Below are positions 35,144 through 44,566 of a stretch of 64,000 bases of DNA, piece by piece. Every line of letters begins with the position of its first letter. The stretch's first letter is position 1. Under the pieces are notes generated by a model that did no database searches, was not told the DNA's origin, and worked only from the letters and a program-made list of their open reading frames with translations. Source of the DNA: Cellulophaga sp. 20_2_10 (GTDB taxonomy: Bacteria; Bacteroidota; Bacteroidia; Flavobacteriales; Flavobacteriaceae); contig NZ_JAMCOJ010000004.1 of assembly GCF_023476645.1 (NCBI RefSeq), forward strand, positions 124,001 to 188,000. Direction: 5' to 3'. The translations under genes and the position numbers were made by a program.

Positions 35144-35162
35144 GCAATTAATCTCTAATTGC
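35144..35162 (+). promoter_or_regulatory. Inverted repeat in the guaB leader
   Basis: Perfect 7-bp arms GCAATTA and TAATTGC around ATCTC, ending one base before the guaB ATG. In RNA it would hide the start region; in DNA it could be an operator over the transcription start. A known purine riboswitch is not recognised. Confidence 0.45.
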
Positions 35163-35163
35163 T

Positions 35164-36636
35164 ATGCAAGCTCACCTAAATAAAATTGTAGGAGAAGGTC
35201 TAACTTACGACGACGTACTCTTAGTTCCCGCTTTTTCAGAAGTACTTCCAAGAGAAGTAAGTATAAAAGCAAAATTCACTAGAAACATAACTATAAATGT
35301 ACCAATTGTCTCTGCGGCGATGGATACCGTTACAGAATCTCGTATGGCTATTGCTATGGCGCAAGAAGGCGGTATTGGCGTGTTACATAAGAATATGACT
35401 ATAGCAGAACAAGCTGCTAAAGTGCGTAAAGTAAAGCGTGCAGAAAGTGGTATGATTATAGATCCGGTAACTTTACCCTTAAATTCCGTTGTTGGCGATG
35501 CAAAGGCTAATATGAAAGAATTTAGTATTGGCGGTATTCCTATAGTAGATGACGCTGGTAAGTTAATTGGTATTGTAACCAATAGAGATCTTCGTTTTGA
35601 AAAAAATAACGACAGACCAATCTCTGAGGTAATGACTACTAAAAACCTGGTAACTGTTAGTGAAGGTACTTCTTTAGCGCAAGCAGAGGATATATTACAA
35701 GAAAATAAAATTGAAAAATTACCAGTTGTAGATAAGAACTACAAGTTGGTTGGTTTAATTACGTTTAGAGATATTACAAAACTTACATTAAAGCCAATTG
35801 CAAATAAAGATACTTACGGTAGATTAAGGGTAGCTGCTGCTTTAGGAGTTACTGCAGATGCTGTAGAACGTGCAGAAGCTTTAGTAAATGCAGGTGTAGA
35901 TGCTGTTGTTATAGATACAGCTCACGGACATACAAAAGGTGTGGTTACTGTATTGAAGGAGGTAAAAAAGAGATTTCCAGGTTTAGATGTTATAGTAGGT
36001 AATATTGCAACTGCAGAAGCTGCTAAATATTTAGTAGAAGCGGGTGCAGATGCGGTTAAAGTAGGTATTGGACCAGGATCTATTTGTACAACAAGAGTTG
36101 TTGCAGGTGTTGGTTTTCCTCAGTTTTCTGCTGTTTTGGAAGTTGCCGCAGCTATAAAAGGTAGTGGTGTTCCTGTAATTGCAGATGGTGGTATTAGATA
36201 TACAGGTGACATACCTAAAGCAATTGCTGCTGGTGCAGATACTGTAATGTTAGGTTCTTTATTGGCTGGTACAAAAGAATCTCCAGGAGAAACTATTATT
36301 TACGAAGGAAGAAAATTTAAGTCGTACCGTGGTATGGGGTCTGTAGAAGCTATGAAGCAAGGTAGTAAAGACCGTTATTTTCAAGATGTAGAAGATGATA
36401 TTAAAAAATTAGTACCAGAAGGTATTGTAGGTCGCGTACCTTACAAGGGTGAGTTATACGAAAGTATTCACCAGTTTGTTGGTGGTTTGCGTGCAGGTAT
36501 GGGGTACTGTGGGGCTAAGGATATAGATACTTTAAAGGAGACAGGTAAATTTGTAAAAATTACTGCTAGTGGTATTAATGAGAGTCACCCTCATGATGTT
36601 ACTATTACTAAAGAATCTCCTAATTATAGCAGATAA
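35164..36636 (+). CDS. guaB: Inosine-5'-monophosphate dehydrogenase
   Basis: 490 residues. Start [18 protein letters not shown], catalytic barrel with [12 protein letters not shown], two CBS domains inserted at about 95-215 ([26 protein letters not shown]), then [20 protein letters not shown] with the catalytic cysteine, [15 protein letters not shown], and [10 protein letters not shown]. It oxidises IMP to XMP, committing purines to guanine nucleotides. Single-gene transcription unit with its own promoter and terminator. Confidence 0.98.
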   Translation: MQAHLNKIVGEGLTYDDVLLVPAFSEVLPREVSIKAKFTRNITINVPIVSAAMDTVTESRMAIAMAQEGGIGVLHKNMTIAEQAAKVRKVKRAESGMIIDPVTLPLNSVVGDAKANMKEFSIGGIPIVDDAGKLIGIVTNRDLRFEKNNDRPISEVMTTKNLVTVSEGTSLAQAEDILQENKIEKLPVVDKNYKLVGLITFRDITKLTLKPIANKDTYGRLRVAAALGVTADAVERAEALVNAGVDAVVIDTAHGHTKGVVTVLKEVKKRFPGLDVIVGNIATAEAAKYLVEAGADAVKVGIGPGSICTTRVVAGVGFPQFSAVLEVAAAIKGSGVPVIADGGIRYTGDIPKAIAAGADTVMLGSLLAGTKESPGETIIYEGRKFKSYRGMGSVEAMKQGSKDRYFQDVEDDIKKLVPEGIVGRVPYKGELYESIHQFVGGLRAGMGYCGAKDIDTLKETGKFVKITASGINESHPHDVTITKESPNYSR

Positions 36637-36655
36637 ATTTTAGTTTATAGGATAT

Positions 36656-36692
36656 AAATGCGGCATAGCTTTAAAAGTTATGCCACATTTTT
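36656..36692 (+). terminator. Terminator of guaB
   Basis: Stem AAATG, one mismatch, GGCATA paired with TATGCC, mismatch, CATTT, then eight T. Confidence 0.75.
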
Positions 36693-36723
36693 TTTGTGTT
36701 ATTTTTAATTTGTATTCTTATTA

Positions 36724-36739
36724 ATCGTAATATTGCAAT
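36724..36739. promoter_or_regulatory. Probable ArsR operator
   Basis: ATCGTAATATTGCAAT, an imperfect palindrome (half-sites ATCGTAA and ATTGCAA, five of seven matching) 14 bases before the arsR start, the usual place and shape for ArsR/SmtB-type operators. Confidence 0.5.
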
Positions 36740-36753
36740 AAACAAATGAAGTT

Positions 36754-37086
36754 ATGGGTTTAGCCAAAACAGAGATATTTACAGAAGACCAAAATCAGAT
36801 AGCAATTTATGCTAAAGCCTTTAGTCATCCTGCGCGTGTAGCTATTCTTCAACATTTATTTAAAATTAATACCTGTATTTGTGGTGATTTAGTTGGACTT
36901 ATTGGTTTGGCGCAACCAACCATTTCTCAGCATTTAAAAGAACTAAAATTATTAGGCTTAATAAAAGGTAATGTAGAAGGTACTAGTGTTTGTTACTGTA
37001 TACATCCAGAAAATTGGACAAAAATGAAAGCTGTAATGAATCAGTTTTTAGATCAAGATTTAGAAATAGACAACGGTTGTTGTTAA
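36754..37086 (+). CDS. arsR: ArsR family arsenic-responsive repressor
   Basis: 110 residues. Winged helix-turn-helix: FSHPARVAILQHLFK, CICGDLVGLIGLAQPTIS, QHLKELKLLGLIKGNVEG. The metalloid-binding CxC pair is in NTCICGD at the DNA-recognition helix, and the C-terminus ends in a vicinal cysteine pair (NGCC). It would repress the operon until trivalent arsenic or antimony binds. First gene of the arsenic operon; the next gene follows after 23 bases and shares the CC-tail. Confidence 0.92.
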   Translation: MGLAKTEIFTEDQNQIAIYAKAFSHPARVAILQHLFKINTCICGDLVGLIGLAQPTISQHLKELKLLGLIKGNVEGTSVCYCIHPENWTKMKAVMNQFLDQDLEIDNGCC

Positions 37087-37109
37087 GTATAATTTAAAAT
37101 AAAATTAAT

Positions 37110-37580
37110 ATGAAATTATCAGAAGTAAAAGCAAATTTAAACAGTTTAGATAAAATTGCATTTCAATTACCTAATGGTGATTTAGTGCCTAATCACTTTC
37201 ACGTAACAGAAGTAGGTAAGGTTACAAAAAACTTTATTGATTGTGGTGGTACAGTTAGAAATGAAGAAGTTGTTAATTTTCAGTTATGGAATGAAAATGA
37301 TTATGATCACAGATTGCATCCTGAGAAATTAGTAAACATCATAGAGTTGTCTGAAAAGGTTTTAGGTATTCCAGACTTAGAGGTAGAAGTAGAGTATCAA
37401 GGAGATACTATTGGTAAATACGGATTAGATTTTGATGGGACTAACTTTTTGCTAACATCTAAATTAACAGATTGTTTGGCAAAAGATAAATGTGGTATTC
37501 CAGAAAAAAAAGAAAAACTACAATTGTCTACAATACAAGCATCTGGTACTAGTTGCGAACCAAATTCTGGATGTTGTTAG
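37110..37580 (+). CDS. DUF6428 family protein of the arsenic operon
   Basis: 156 residues, soluble. The recognisable stretch is LPNGDLVPNHFHVTEVGKV with NFIDCGGTVR, followed by LWNENDYDHRLHPEKL. It ends in SCEPNSGCC, a cysteine-rich tail that resembles the CC end of the ArsR upstream. DUF6428 genes are found with ars operons in Bacteroidota. The histidines and the terminal cysteines could bind arsenite, perhaps as a metallochaperone-like partner for the exporter; this is inference. Spacing of 23 to 24 bases from both neighbours indicates co-transcription. Confidence 0.8.
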   Translation: MKLSEVKANLNSLDKIAFQLPNGDLVPNHFHVTEVGKVTKNFIDCGGTVRNEEVVNFQLWNENDYDHRLHPEKLVNIIELSEKVLGIPDLEVEVEYQGDTIGKYGLDFDGTNFLLTSKLTDCLAKDKCGIPEKKEKLQLSTIQASGTSCEPNSGCC

Positions 37581-37604
37581 ACTTGAATAATTAAATATTT
37601 TATA

Positions 37605-38219
37605 ATGATTTTTGAAGAAATTAGTTCCTTTATCGGTGATTTAAAAAACGTTGTGGTTAGTGATGAGCGTAAAGCAATATTACAACCATTGGTAGATTTT
37701 GTGCAAGCTAAAGTAGAAAAAGGTGAAGAAGTACGTTTAAACTTTATCTGTACGCACAACTCTAGAAGAAGTCATTTGTCTCAAGTTTGGGCGCAAACAA
37801 TGGCTGCTCATTTTGCGATTAAAAATGTGGTATGTTATTCTGGAGGTACAGAAGCTACTGCACTTTTTCCTATGGTAGCAAAAACGTTAACTACTACAGG
37901 TTTTAAAATTGAAAAGTTAGCAGACACCAACAACCCAGTGTACAGTATTAAATACGCAGCAAATGCGCATCCAATTATTGGTTTTTCTAAAAAGTATGAT
38001 GATGGTTTTAATCCAACCTCAGAATTTGCAGCAATAATGACGTGTTCACAGGCAGATGGTGGTTGTCCTTTTATAGCAGGAGCAGAGAAGCGTGTTCCTA
38101 TAACTTTTGAAGATCCAAAGGTTTTTGATGGCACACCACAACAAGCTGAAAAATACCAAGAGAGAAGTGAGCAAATAGCTTCAGAAATGTTTTATTTATT
38201 TTCAAATATTAAGAAATAA
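37605..38219 (+). CDS. Low-molecular-weight phosphatase-like arsenate reductase
   Basis: 204 residues. An N-terminal extension (1-45) precedes the phosphatase loop [14 protein letters not shown] with the CX5R signature. [13 protein letters not shown] near residue 146 offers further cysteines that could serve as the resolving pair, and the Asp region lies in ADGG. It would reduce arsenate to arsenite with thiol electrons ahead of export by ACR3, although family members are annotated only as protein-tyrosine phosphatases. It ends sharing one base with the start of the transporter gene. Confidence 0.82.
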   Translation: MIFEEISSFIGDLKNVVVSDERKAILQPLVDFVQAKVEKGEEVRLNFICTHNSRRSHLSQVWAQTMAAHFAIKNVVCYSGGTEATALFPMVAKTLTTTGFKIEKLADTNNPVYSIKYAANAHPIIGFSKKYDDGFNPTSEFAAIMTCSQADGGCPFIAGAEKRVPITFEDPKVFDGTPQQAEKYQERSEQIASEMFYLFSNIKK

Positions 38220-39259
38220 TGGCTGGCAAAAAATTAAGTTTTTTAGATAGTTACCTAACCTTGTGGATTTTTATAGCAATGATTTTAGGTGTGGGTATAG
38301 GTTATTTTATGCCTAATTTCCCTGAAATTATAGATTCTTTTAGCGTTGGCACAACAAATATTCCTATTGCTATTGGGTTAATTATAATGATGTATCCTCC
38401 GTTAGCAAAGGTGAACTATGCACTACTACCAAAGGTTTTTAAAAATACAAAAATACTATCTATCTCTTTAATTCTAAATTGGATAATTGGACCTGTATTA
38501 ATGTTCTTTTTGGCTATTCTCTTTTTACAAGATTATCCAGAGTATATGGTTGGACTTATTTTAATTGGTTTGGCACGTTGTATAGCAATGGTTCTTGTTT
38601 GGAACGATTTAGCAGAGGGTAGTAGTGAGTACGGAGCTGGTTTAGTAGCTTTAAATAGTATTTTTCAGGTATTTGCATATAGTTTTTATGCGTGGCTGTT
38701 TATTACTGTTTTACCTCCTTACTTTGGGTTTGAAGGCGCTATTGTAGATATATCTGTAGGGGCTATTGCAGAGAGTGTTGCTATTTATTTAGGATTGCCT
38801 TTTTTATTGGGAATTTTAAGTAGACTAATTCTTGTGAAAATAAAAGGAGAAGAGTGGTACAACACTAAGTTTATACCAAGTATTTCACCACTTACGTTAA
38901 TAGCTTTACTTTTTACAATAGTTTTAATGTTTTCTTTAAAAGGAGAATTAATAGTAGAGATTCCTATGGATGTTGTAATTATTGCAATACCATTATTAAT
39001 CTACTTTACACTAATGTTTATTATTGGCTTTTTTGTAACAAAAGCATCAGGCGCTAGTTATGATAAAACAACGGCAGTGGCTTTTACGGCAGCAGGTAAT
39101 AATTTTGAATTGGCAATAGCAGTAGCAATTGCAGTTTTTGGATTAAATTCTGGTCAGGCTTTTGCAGGCGTTATTGGGCCATTAGTAGAGGTTCCTGCTT
39201 TAATACTCTTGGTTAGAGTATCTTTTTGGTTAAGAAAAAAGTATTTTACTAAAGCATAA
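38219..39259 (+). CDS. ACR3 family arsenite exporter
   Basis: 346 residues with ten hydrophobic helices. The conserved ACR3 motifs are present: [27 protein letters not shown], the cysteine in [18 protein letters not shown] (needed for arsenite transport), and [19 protein letters not shown]. It exports arsenite from the cytoplasm using the proton gradient. Its start overlaps the reductase stop (TAATG). DUF3124 follows 46 bases later and may or may not be in the same transcript. Confidence 0.93.
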   Translation: MAGKKLSFLDSYLTLWIFIAMILGVGIGYFMPNFPEIIDSFSVGTTNIPIAIGLIIMMYPPLAKVNYALLPKVFKNTKILSISLILNWIIGPVLMFFLAILFLQDYPEYMVGLILIGLARCIAMVLVWNDLAEGSSEYGAGLVALNSIFQVFAYSFYAWLFITVLPPYFGFEGAIVDISVGAIAESVAIYLGLPFLLGILSRLILVKIKGEEWYNTKFIPSISPLTLIALLFTIVLMFSLKGELIVEIPMDVVIIAIPLLIYFTLMFIIGFFVTKASGASYDKTTAVAFTAAGNNFELAIAVAIAVFGLNSGQAFAGVIGPLVEVPALILLVRVSFWLRKKYFTKA

Positions 39260-39305
39260 AATAGAGGCTAAAACTATATTTTACGTAACTTAGTATTTAA
39301 ATTAA

Positions 39306-39821
39306 ATGAAGATGAAAAACGTTTTTTTAGTATCGGTTTTGATTATTTTTTTTGCTTCTTGTATAGAGCCAAAAGAAACTACTACTGCAAGTACAGTAGA
39401 CTGGAATAAAAGAAGCGTAGATTATAGAGTATCAGACTCTTTAAACCTTGGTAAAACATATTTATCTGTATACTCACAAGTATATAGTCAGTCTGAGCAT
39501 ACAACGCATGATTTAACCGCAACAATAAATATGCGAAATACAAGTAATACAGATACGTTGTATATTTTGCAAGCGGAATATTACAATACAGCGGGTAAGT
39601 CTATTCGTAATTATAACAAAAAGCCAATATATATAGCACCTATGGAGAGTGTTGCCATTGTTATAGATGAACACAATATAGAAGGGGGTACAGGTGGTAA
39701 TTTTATTTTTGATTGGAAAATAGCGAAAGAAACTAGTGCTCCACTTTTTGAAGGTGTTTTTATATCTACAAAAGGGCAGCAAGGATTGTCTTTTGTTACT
39801 CAAGGTAAAACCCTGGAATAA
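39306..39821 (+). CDS. DUF3124 domain lipoprotein
   Basis: 171 residues. Lipoprotein signal (VLIIFFASC), then a beta-sandwich DUF3124 domain: GKTYLSVYSQVYSQSEHTTHD, ATINMRNTSNTDTLYILQAEYY, YIAPMESVAIVIDEHN, GGTGGNFIFDWKI. Function unknown. Its position after the arsenic operon is probably incidental, although no terminator lies between. A strong bidirectional terminator follows. Confidence 0.8.
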   Translation: MKMKNVFLVSVLIIFFASCIEPKETTTASTVDWNKRSVDYRVSDSLNLGKTYLSVYSQVYSQSEHTTHDLTATINMRNTSNTDTLYILQAEYYNTAGKSIRNYNKKPIYIAPMESVAIVIDEHNIEGGTGGNFIFDWKIAKETSAPLFEGVFISTKGQQGLSFVTQGKTLE

Positions 39822-39845
39822 ACTTTTAAAAAGTATAAAATTATA

Positions 39846-39887
39846 GTAAAAAAAAAGCGTTCTAAATTAATTTAGAGCGCTTTTTTA
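39846..39887. terminator. Bidirectional terminator after DUF3124
   Basis: A-run, stem GCGTTCTAAA / TTTAGAGCGC (one wobble), loop TTAA, T-run. Shared with the convergent thioredoxin-like gene. Confidence 0.85.
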
Positions 39888-39903
39888 TGTTGTAAAGTAT
39901 CTG

Positions 39904-40437
39904 TTATTCAGCTTTAGTATCGTATTCTGCCCATTTTTTGGTTTTATGTATATCCTCTCCAAAATACTTTGCTATTTTTAAAAATGGCGTCGGTTTCTGG
40001 TATCCCGGAACAGGAGAAAGCATTTGCTGTTTTTCATCTAAGAAAATAGTTGTTGGGTAACTCATTTTACCTTGCATTAATGCAGCAGCAAACTCGTGGT
40101 AGCCACTTCTTCCTGAGGCAACAAATTTATAAGTTTGTCCTTTGTATTCTAAAGGTTCTTTACGCTCACCATCTAGCTTTACCATATAATAATTTTTAGC
40201 CATATATGTAGCTACTTCTGGGTTCTGGAATGTATCTGCATCCATTTTTTTACACCATCCACACCAGTCGGTATAAACATCTATAAACATTTTTTTAGGT
40301 GCTTTATCAGTATTTGCTAGTTCAACAGCTTCTTCCCAGCTTAACCACTTTACCTCTTGGGCATTAGTTGCAAAAGAAGTAAATGCTAAAAAAAGTATAG
40401 CACAAATTTTTATGGTGTGTAAAGATTTTAATTTCAT
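39904..40437 (-). CDS. Periplasmic thioredoxin-fold protein with CGWC motif
   Basis: 177 residues. Signal peptide (CAILFLAFTSFATNAQ), then a thioredoxin fold: KWLSWEEAVELANTD, KMFIDVYTDWCGWCKKMDAD with a CGWC active site, SYPTTIFLDEKQ with the cis-proline. DUF255/thioredoxin-like members of this length act in disulfide handling or heme/copper assembly in the periplasm. It is alone, converging on DUF3124 and divergent from the 40621 gene. Confidence 0.87.
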   Translation of the reverse strand: MKLKSLHTIKICAILFLAFTSFATNAQEVKWLSWEEAVELANTDKAPKKMFIDVYTDWCGWCKKMDADTFQNPEVATYMAKNYYMVKLDGERKEPLEYKGQTYKFVASGRSGYHEFAAALMQGKMSYPTTIFLDEKQQMLSPVPGYQKPTPFLKIAKYFGEDIHKTKKWAEYDTKAE

Positions 40438-40579
40438 AGTAGATATTTTGTTTTTAGTCCATCAACCTTAACAAAGCTAACGAAAAATTAGAGTATTTAT
40501 TTTATTAAAATATTAAACACCCTGTTTATAGGGAATAGTTTTAGCAGAAAATGGTGTGTTTTACGGTGAATAATCAGCT

Positions 40580-40587
40580 TAATTTTG
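40580..40587 (+). promoter_or_regulatory. -7 box (TAATTTTG) before the 40621 gene
   Basis: Exact TAnnTTTG match 33 bases before the ATG at 40621. It excludes the alternative TTG start at 40585, which would lie inside the box. Confidence 0.5.
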
Positions 40588-40620
40588 CATTGTAATACAA
40601 GTTTAACACAAGTTAATATA

Positions 40621-41292
40621 ATGAATATACAAAAACTTTTTCCGTCTTTATTGGTAGAAACTCCAAGAGTTATTCTAGATAAAATTATTGAGCATAATGC
40701 AGTAGAGAATCAAAAAAATAGAGCAGTAGTTTCTTTACATTTAAGTTCGGGTGTTTACTTAGAAGGGACTCCGATTAAAATAAATACAGAAAATAATATT
40801 CTAGTACTTATTTCTGGAGAAGAAATTAGTTATTTGCAAATGGCGCAAATAGACTGTTTACGTATTGTTAACTTTACACGTTTTGTAGATATTTTAACTG
40901 ATGGGACTTATTTTGAAGTTAAAGATGAATTGGTGCCAACACCTTTAGAATTAAAAAGAAGACAAAAAGAAATTGAGGAGTATTTAAAAAATACATTTGG
41001 CGTTACATTAGTAAACACAGCTTTAGAAGAGGTAAAAGATTCTAAAATTGAAAAATTCCAAATGCAGCAGTTCTTTTCAAACTTAATGCAGAGTTTAAAA
41101 AATATTGGAGGTTATAAAGAAGGTAAAGAAGCATTAGAAGTTGTTAATGTATTAACTATAGCATCTACAACCAATAAATTAAATGTAAAGAAGAATACAG
41201 AAGGAAATTTAGAGTTAGAAGTTAATTTTAAAGAAAAATTTGAAGTCGATTTTAATAAACAATTAGAAAATAAGTTAGAAGATAGTTTGTAA
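40621..41292 (+). CDS. Uncharacterised cytoplasmic protein with Sm-like-looking N-terminal half
   Basis: 223 residues with no signal peptide or membrane helix. Residues 30-85 read VVSLHLSSGVYLEGTPIKI then a run ending LRIVNF, a beta-strand pattern with a glycine-marked loop that resembles Sm/LSm or Hfq folds, though the match is by eye only. The second half is helical and charged (RRQKEIEEYLKN, FFSNLMQSLKNIGGYKEG). I do not recognise a family with known function. It has its own -7 box, and its terminator overlaps the convergent lysA end. Confidence 0.55.
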   Translation: MNIQKLFPSLLVETPRVILDKIIEHNAVENQKNRAVVSLHLSSGVYLEGTPIKINTENNILVLISGEEISYLQMAQIDCLRIVNFTRFVDILTDGTYFEVKDELVPTPLELKRRQKEIEEYLKNTFGVTLVNTALEEVKDSKIEKFQMQQFFSNLMQSLKNIGGYKEGKEALEVVNVLTIASTTNKLNVKKNTEGNLELEVNFKEKFEVDFNKQLENKLEDSL

Positions 41293-41311
41293 GTTTATCC
41301 TCTTTTAAAAG

Positions 41312-41346
41312 GCAAAAGCCACTGTTTTATACAGTGGCTTTTTCTT
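41312..41346. terminator. Bidirectional terminator overlapping the lysA 3' end
   Basis: Stem AAAGCCACTGT / ACAGTGGCTTT with flanking A- and T-runs. On the minus strand the right arm encodes the last residues (ATV) and the loop contains the lysA stop codon. Confidence 0.85.
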
Positions 41347-42574
41347 TTTTAGTTTCCTTTTTAGAAAAAAGGTCCTTAACGTCTACTTGGTTTTTTATTA
41401 AGTCATCAAAAGTTTCGCGTTCTCGTATTAAAATGGCTTCCCCTTTGTGCCATAAAACTTCTGGTGGTCTAAATCTAGAATTGTAGTTGCTTGCCATTGT
41501 AAAACAATAGGCACCAGCATTATGAAAAGCTAAAATATCACCTTCAGATATTTCGTTAATTCTGCGGTTGCTGGCAAAAGTATCTGTTTCACAGATGTAA
41601 CCAACAACAGAGTAGTAGCGTTCTCTTCCTTTAGGGTTAGATATATTTATTATTTTATGAGATGATCCGTAAAGCATTGGCCTTATTAAGTGGTTAAAAC
41701 CAGAATCTATACTAGCAAACACAGTAGATGTAGTTTGTTTTACTACGTTTACTTTTGCTAAAAAGAATCCAGATTCACTCACAAGAAACTTACCAGGTTC
41801 AAATGCAAGAGTTAATTCTTTGCCGTATTCTTTACAAAACGAGTTAAACTTAGAACTTAATTTTTTTCCTAATTCTTCAATATTTGTTTCAATATCGCCT
41901 TCTTTATAAGGAACCTTAAAACCACTACCAAAATCTATGAAATCTAAATTTTTAAAATTCTTAGCCGTTTCAAAAAGTATTTCAGACGCATATAAGAAAA
42001 CATCAATATCTAAAATATCACTACCAGTATGCATGTGTATACCGTTAATATTCATTTTAGTAAGCTCTACAATTCGTAATAAATGTGGAATCTGATGAAT
42101 GCTAATACCAAATTTAGAATCTATATGACCTACAGATATATTAGAATTACCACCTGCCATAACGTGTGGGTTAATTCTAATACAAACAGGTACATTTGGG
42201 TGTTTGCCACCAAATTGTTCTAGTACAGATAAGTTATCTATGTTTATACGTACACCTAAAGCAGCAGCCTTTTCTATTTCTTCTAAAGAGACGCCGTTTG
42301 GAGTAAATATTATAGACTCCGGTTTAAAGCCTGCAAGTAAACCCAATTCTACTTCTTGAATAGAAACGGTATCTAGACCACTACCTAAAGAATTCATTAA
42401 ACGCAATATAGATATATTAGATAAAGCCTTAGCAGCGTAGTTTAATTGTAACTTTTTTACGCCTTTAAACGCGTTGGTAAGTCTTTGGTATTGGGAAATT
42501 ATTTTTTCCGAATCATAAACATAAACGGGATCGCCGTATGTTTTTGCAATCTTCAATAAATCGGATGCCTGCAT
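41327..42574 (-). CDS. lysA: Diaminopimelate decarboxylase
   Basis: 415 residues. PLP lysine in QLNYAAKALSNIS near residue 47, HTGSDI for the phosphate site region, GSGFKVPY, EPGKFLVSESG with the substrate arginine neighbourhood, and CETDTFASNR near the C-terminal active-site cysteine (CESxD-type). It makes lysine from meso-diaminopimelate in the cytoplasm. The C-terminal tail KKETKKEKATV overlaps the terminator hairpin. Convergent with the gene at 40621 and divergent from sucC. Confidence 0.95.
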   Translation of the reverse strand: MQASDLLKIAKTYGDPVYVYDSEKIISQYQRLTNAFKGVKKLQLNYAAKALSNISILRLMNSLGSGLDTVSIQEVELGLLAGFKPESIIFTPNGVSLEEIEKAAALGVRINIDNLSVLEQFGGKHPNVPVCIRINPHVMAGGNSNISVGHIDSKFGISIHQIPHLLRIVELTKMNINGIHMHTGSDILDIDVFLYASEILFETAKNFKNLDFIDFGSGFKVPYKEGDIETNIEELGKKLSSKFNSFCKEYGKELTLAFEPGKFLVSESGFFLAKVNVVKQTTSTVFASIDSGFNHLIRPMLYGSSHKIINISNPKGRERYYSVVGYICETDTFASNRRINEISEGDILAFHNAGAYCFTMASNYNSRFRPPEVLWHKGEAILIRERETFDDLIKNQVDVKDLFSKKETKKEKATV

Positions 42575-42754
42575 AGTATATAATTTTTTTACAAAACTAA
42601 GATAGTTATTTTAGGCAGCAAAAAATAGAAGACAATATTATTAAAAAATAACAATTTGTTACAAATAAAACATTTTTTAAATTTAATTCGATGTAAAGGC
42701 TGTAATTATAGAAAGCTTACTTAAAATTAATTAGAGAAATTGACCTTGGTTTCT

Positions 42755-42762
42755 TATTTTTG
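42755..42762 (+). promoter_or_regulatory. -7 box (TATTTTTG) of sucC
   Basis: Exact TAnnTTTG match 28 bases before the ATG at 42790. A longer sucC frame starting at 42760 would begin inside this box, which argues for the start used here. Confidence 0.55.
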
Positions 42763-42789
42763 TACCAGAACAAAATATACCTATTATAT

Positions 42790-43980
42790 ATGAACCTTCA
42801 CGAATATCAAGGAAAAGAGATTTTAGCAAGCTTTGGCGTACGTATACAACGCGGAATAGTTGCACATAATGCACAAGAAGCTGTTGCTGCTGCAAAGCAA
42901 CTTACAGAAGAAACTGGTACTGGATGGCATGTGATAAAAGCACAAGTACATGCTGGTGGTAGAGGTAAAGGTGGTGGAGTTAAACTTGCCAAAAACTTAA
43001 ACGAAGTTGAAGAAATTGCAGGAAGCATTATAGGGATGAACCTTGTTACTCCGCAAACTTCTGCAGAAGGTAAAAAAGTTCACCAAGTTTTAGTAGCAGA
43101 AGATGTTTACTATCCTGGCGAAAGTGAGACATCAGAATTTTATGTATCTGTATTGTTGAACAGAGCTACTGGTAGAAATATGATTATGTATTCTACTGAA
43201 GGTGGTATGGATATTGAAGAAGTTGCAGAAAAAACTCCGCACTTAATTTATACAGAAGAAATAGATCCTTCTACAGGTTTATTAGCTTTTCAAGCACGTA
43301 AAATTGCGTTTAACCTAGGTTTATCTGGATTAGCTTTTAAAGAAATGACAAAATTTGTTGCTTCTTTATACAAAGCGTATGTAGAAAGTGATTCTAGTAT
43401 GTTTGAAATTAACCCAGTGTTAAAAACATCAGACAATAAAATAATGGCTGTAGATGCAAAAGTATCTATAGACGATAATGCATTATACAGAAGAAAGCAG
43501 TACGCAGAAATGAGAGATTTGCGTGAAGAAAACCCAATTGAGGTTGAAGCTGGTGCATTAGGATTAAACTATGTAGATCTTGACGGTAACGTTGGTTGTA
43601 TGGTTAACGGTGCTGGTTTAGCAATGGCTACTATGGATTTAATTAAGCAAGCAGGTGGTGAGCCAGCTAACTTTTTAGATGTTGGTGGTACTGCAGATGC
43701 TGCACGTGTAGAGGCTGCTTTTAAGATTATATTAAAGGATCCTGCTGTAAAAGCAATCTTAATAAACATTTTTGGTGGTATTGTACGTTGTGACCGTGTT
43801 GCTCAAGGTGTTATAGATGCTTACAAGAACATGGGAACTATAAATGTGCCTATTATTGTACGTTTACAAGGAACTAACGCAGATATAGCTAAAGAATTAA
43901 TAGACAATTCAGGTTTAGATGTACAGTCTGCTGTAGAATTCCAAGAAGCTGCAGATAAAGTAAAAGCTGTTTTAGCTTAA
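42790..43980 (+). CDS. sucC: ADP-forming succinate-CoA ligase, beta subunit
   Basis: 396 residues from the ATG at 42790 ([17 protein letters not shown] is the universal start). ATP-grasp domain with [19 protein letters not shown], then FEINPVLKT, a C-terminal CoA-ligase-like domain with [33 protein letters not shown] and [10 protein letters not shown]. It forms succinate from succinyl-CoA with phosphorylation of ADP or GDP in the TCA cycle. sucD is not adjacent, as is usual in Flavobacteriaceae. Followed by a bidirectional terminator. Confidence 0.97.
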   Translation: MNLHEYQGKEILASFGVRIQRGIVAHNAQEAVAAAKQLTEETGTGWHVIKAQVHAGGRGKGGGVKLAKNLNEVEEIAGSIIGMNLVTPQTSAEGKKVHQVLVAEDVYYPGESETSEFYVSVLLNRATGRNMIMYSTEGGMDIEEVAEKTPHLIYTEEIDPSTGLLAFQARKIAFNLGLSGLAFKEMTKFVASLYKAYVESDSSMFEINPVLKTSDNKIMAVDAKVSIDDNALYRRKQYAEMRDLREENPIEVEAGALGLNYVDLDGNVGCMVNGAGLAMATMDLIKQAGGEPANFLDVGGTADAARVEAAFKIILKDPAVKAILINIFGGIVRCDRVAQGVIDAYKNMGTINVPIIVRLQGTNADIAKELIDNSGLDVQSAVEFQEAADKVKAVLA

Positions 43981-43996
43981 GCTAAAAATTAGATAC

Positions 43997-44033
43997 TAAA
44001 AAAGGGACAATCGTAAGATTGTCCCTTTTTTTA
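43997..44033. terminator. Bidirectional terminator after sucC
   Basis: A-run, stem AAAGGGACAATC / GATTGTCCCTTT around GTAA, T-run. Shared with the convergent DUF1456 gene. Confidence 0.88.
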
Positions 44034-44043
44034 TACTTAAGAA

Positions 44044-44433
44044 TTACTTCTTCTTATTCTTATACTTTACACTACTAAGGTCTTGGTCTTTATGTTTTTC
44101 TCTAACTCTATCCTTATATAAAGGTTTAGGTTTGTTGCTAGCATAAATCTTTTTCTTAGGAGCAGTAGCTGTTTTTCCTTTTTTAGCTAATGCCTCTGCA
44201 GGGGTAGTTGGGTTCTCTTTAGAGCCACGCAAGTGTATTACAAGCCCATTTAAAAAGTTACGCAGAATTTGATCTCCGCACTCCATATATTTTGGATGAT
44301 CTTCTTTTCTAAAAAAAGCGCCTAGTTCACTTGTTGTAATTTTAAAATCAACCAACTTTAAAATATCTACAATATCATCATCACGTAGCATAAGCGCTAC
44401 CCTTAGTTTTTTTAGAGTATCATTATTTGTCAT
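44044..44433 (-). CDS. DUF1456 (YehS) family protein
   Basis: 129 residues from the ATG at 44433 (MTNNDTLKKLRVALMLRDDD is the family start). Two repeated helical units of DUF1456, MTNNDTLKKLRVALMLRDDD and a second half with SELGAFFRKEDHPKYMECGD, QILRNFLNGLVIHLRG. The C-terminus is a basic Lys-rich tail (about residues 90-129). The family is widespread in Proteobacteria and Bacteroidota and uncharacterised. The basic tail suggests nucleic-acid or ribosome association. Confidence 0.85.
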   Translation of the reverse strand: MTNNDTLKKLRVALMLRDDDIVDILKLVDFKITTSELGAFFRKEDHPKYMECGDQILRNFLNGLVIHLRGSKENPTTPAEALAKKGKTATAPKKKIYASNKPKPLYKDRVREKHKDQDLSSVKYKNKKK

Positions 44434-44566
44434 ATATAAAAATATTTTGCACAAAGTTACTATAAATATACCATTGATACATAAAGATGTGACAGTTATA
44501 CATTTCTATTAAATTACTTGTATGCTTTTTAGGAAAAACTGTATATTGCTGCCTATAAAATTTACT

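Noticed and set aside
42760-42789. Upstream extension of sucC
   Set aside because: It would begin inside the -7 box at 42755-42762; the family start [10 protein letters not shown] is at 42790.
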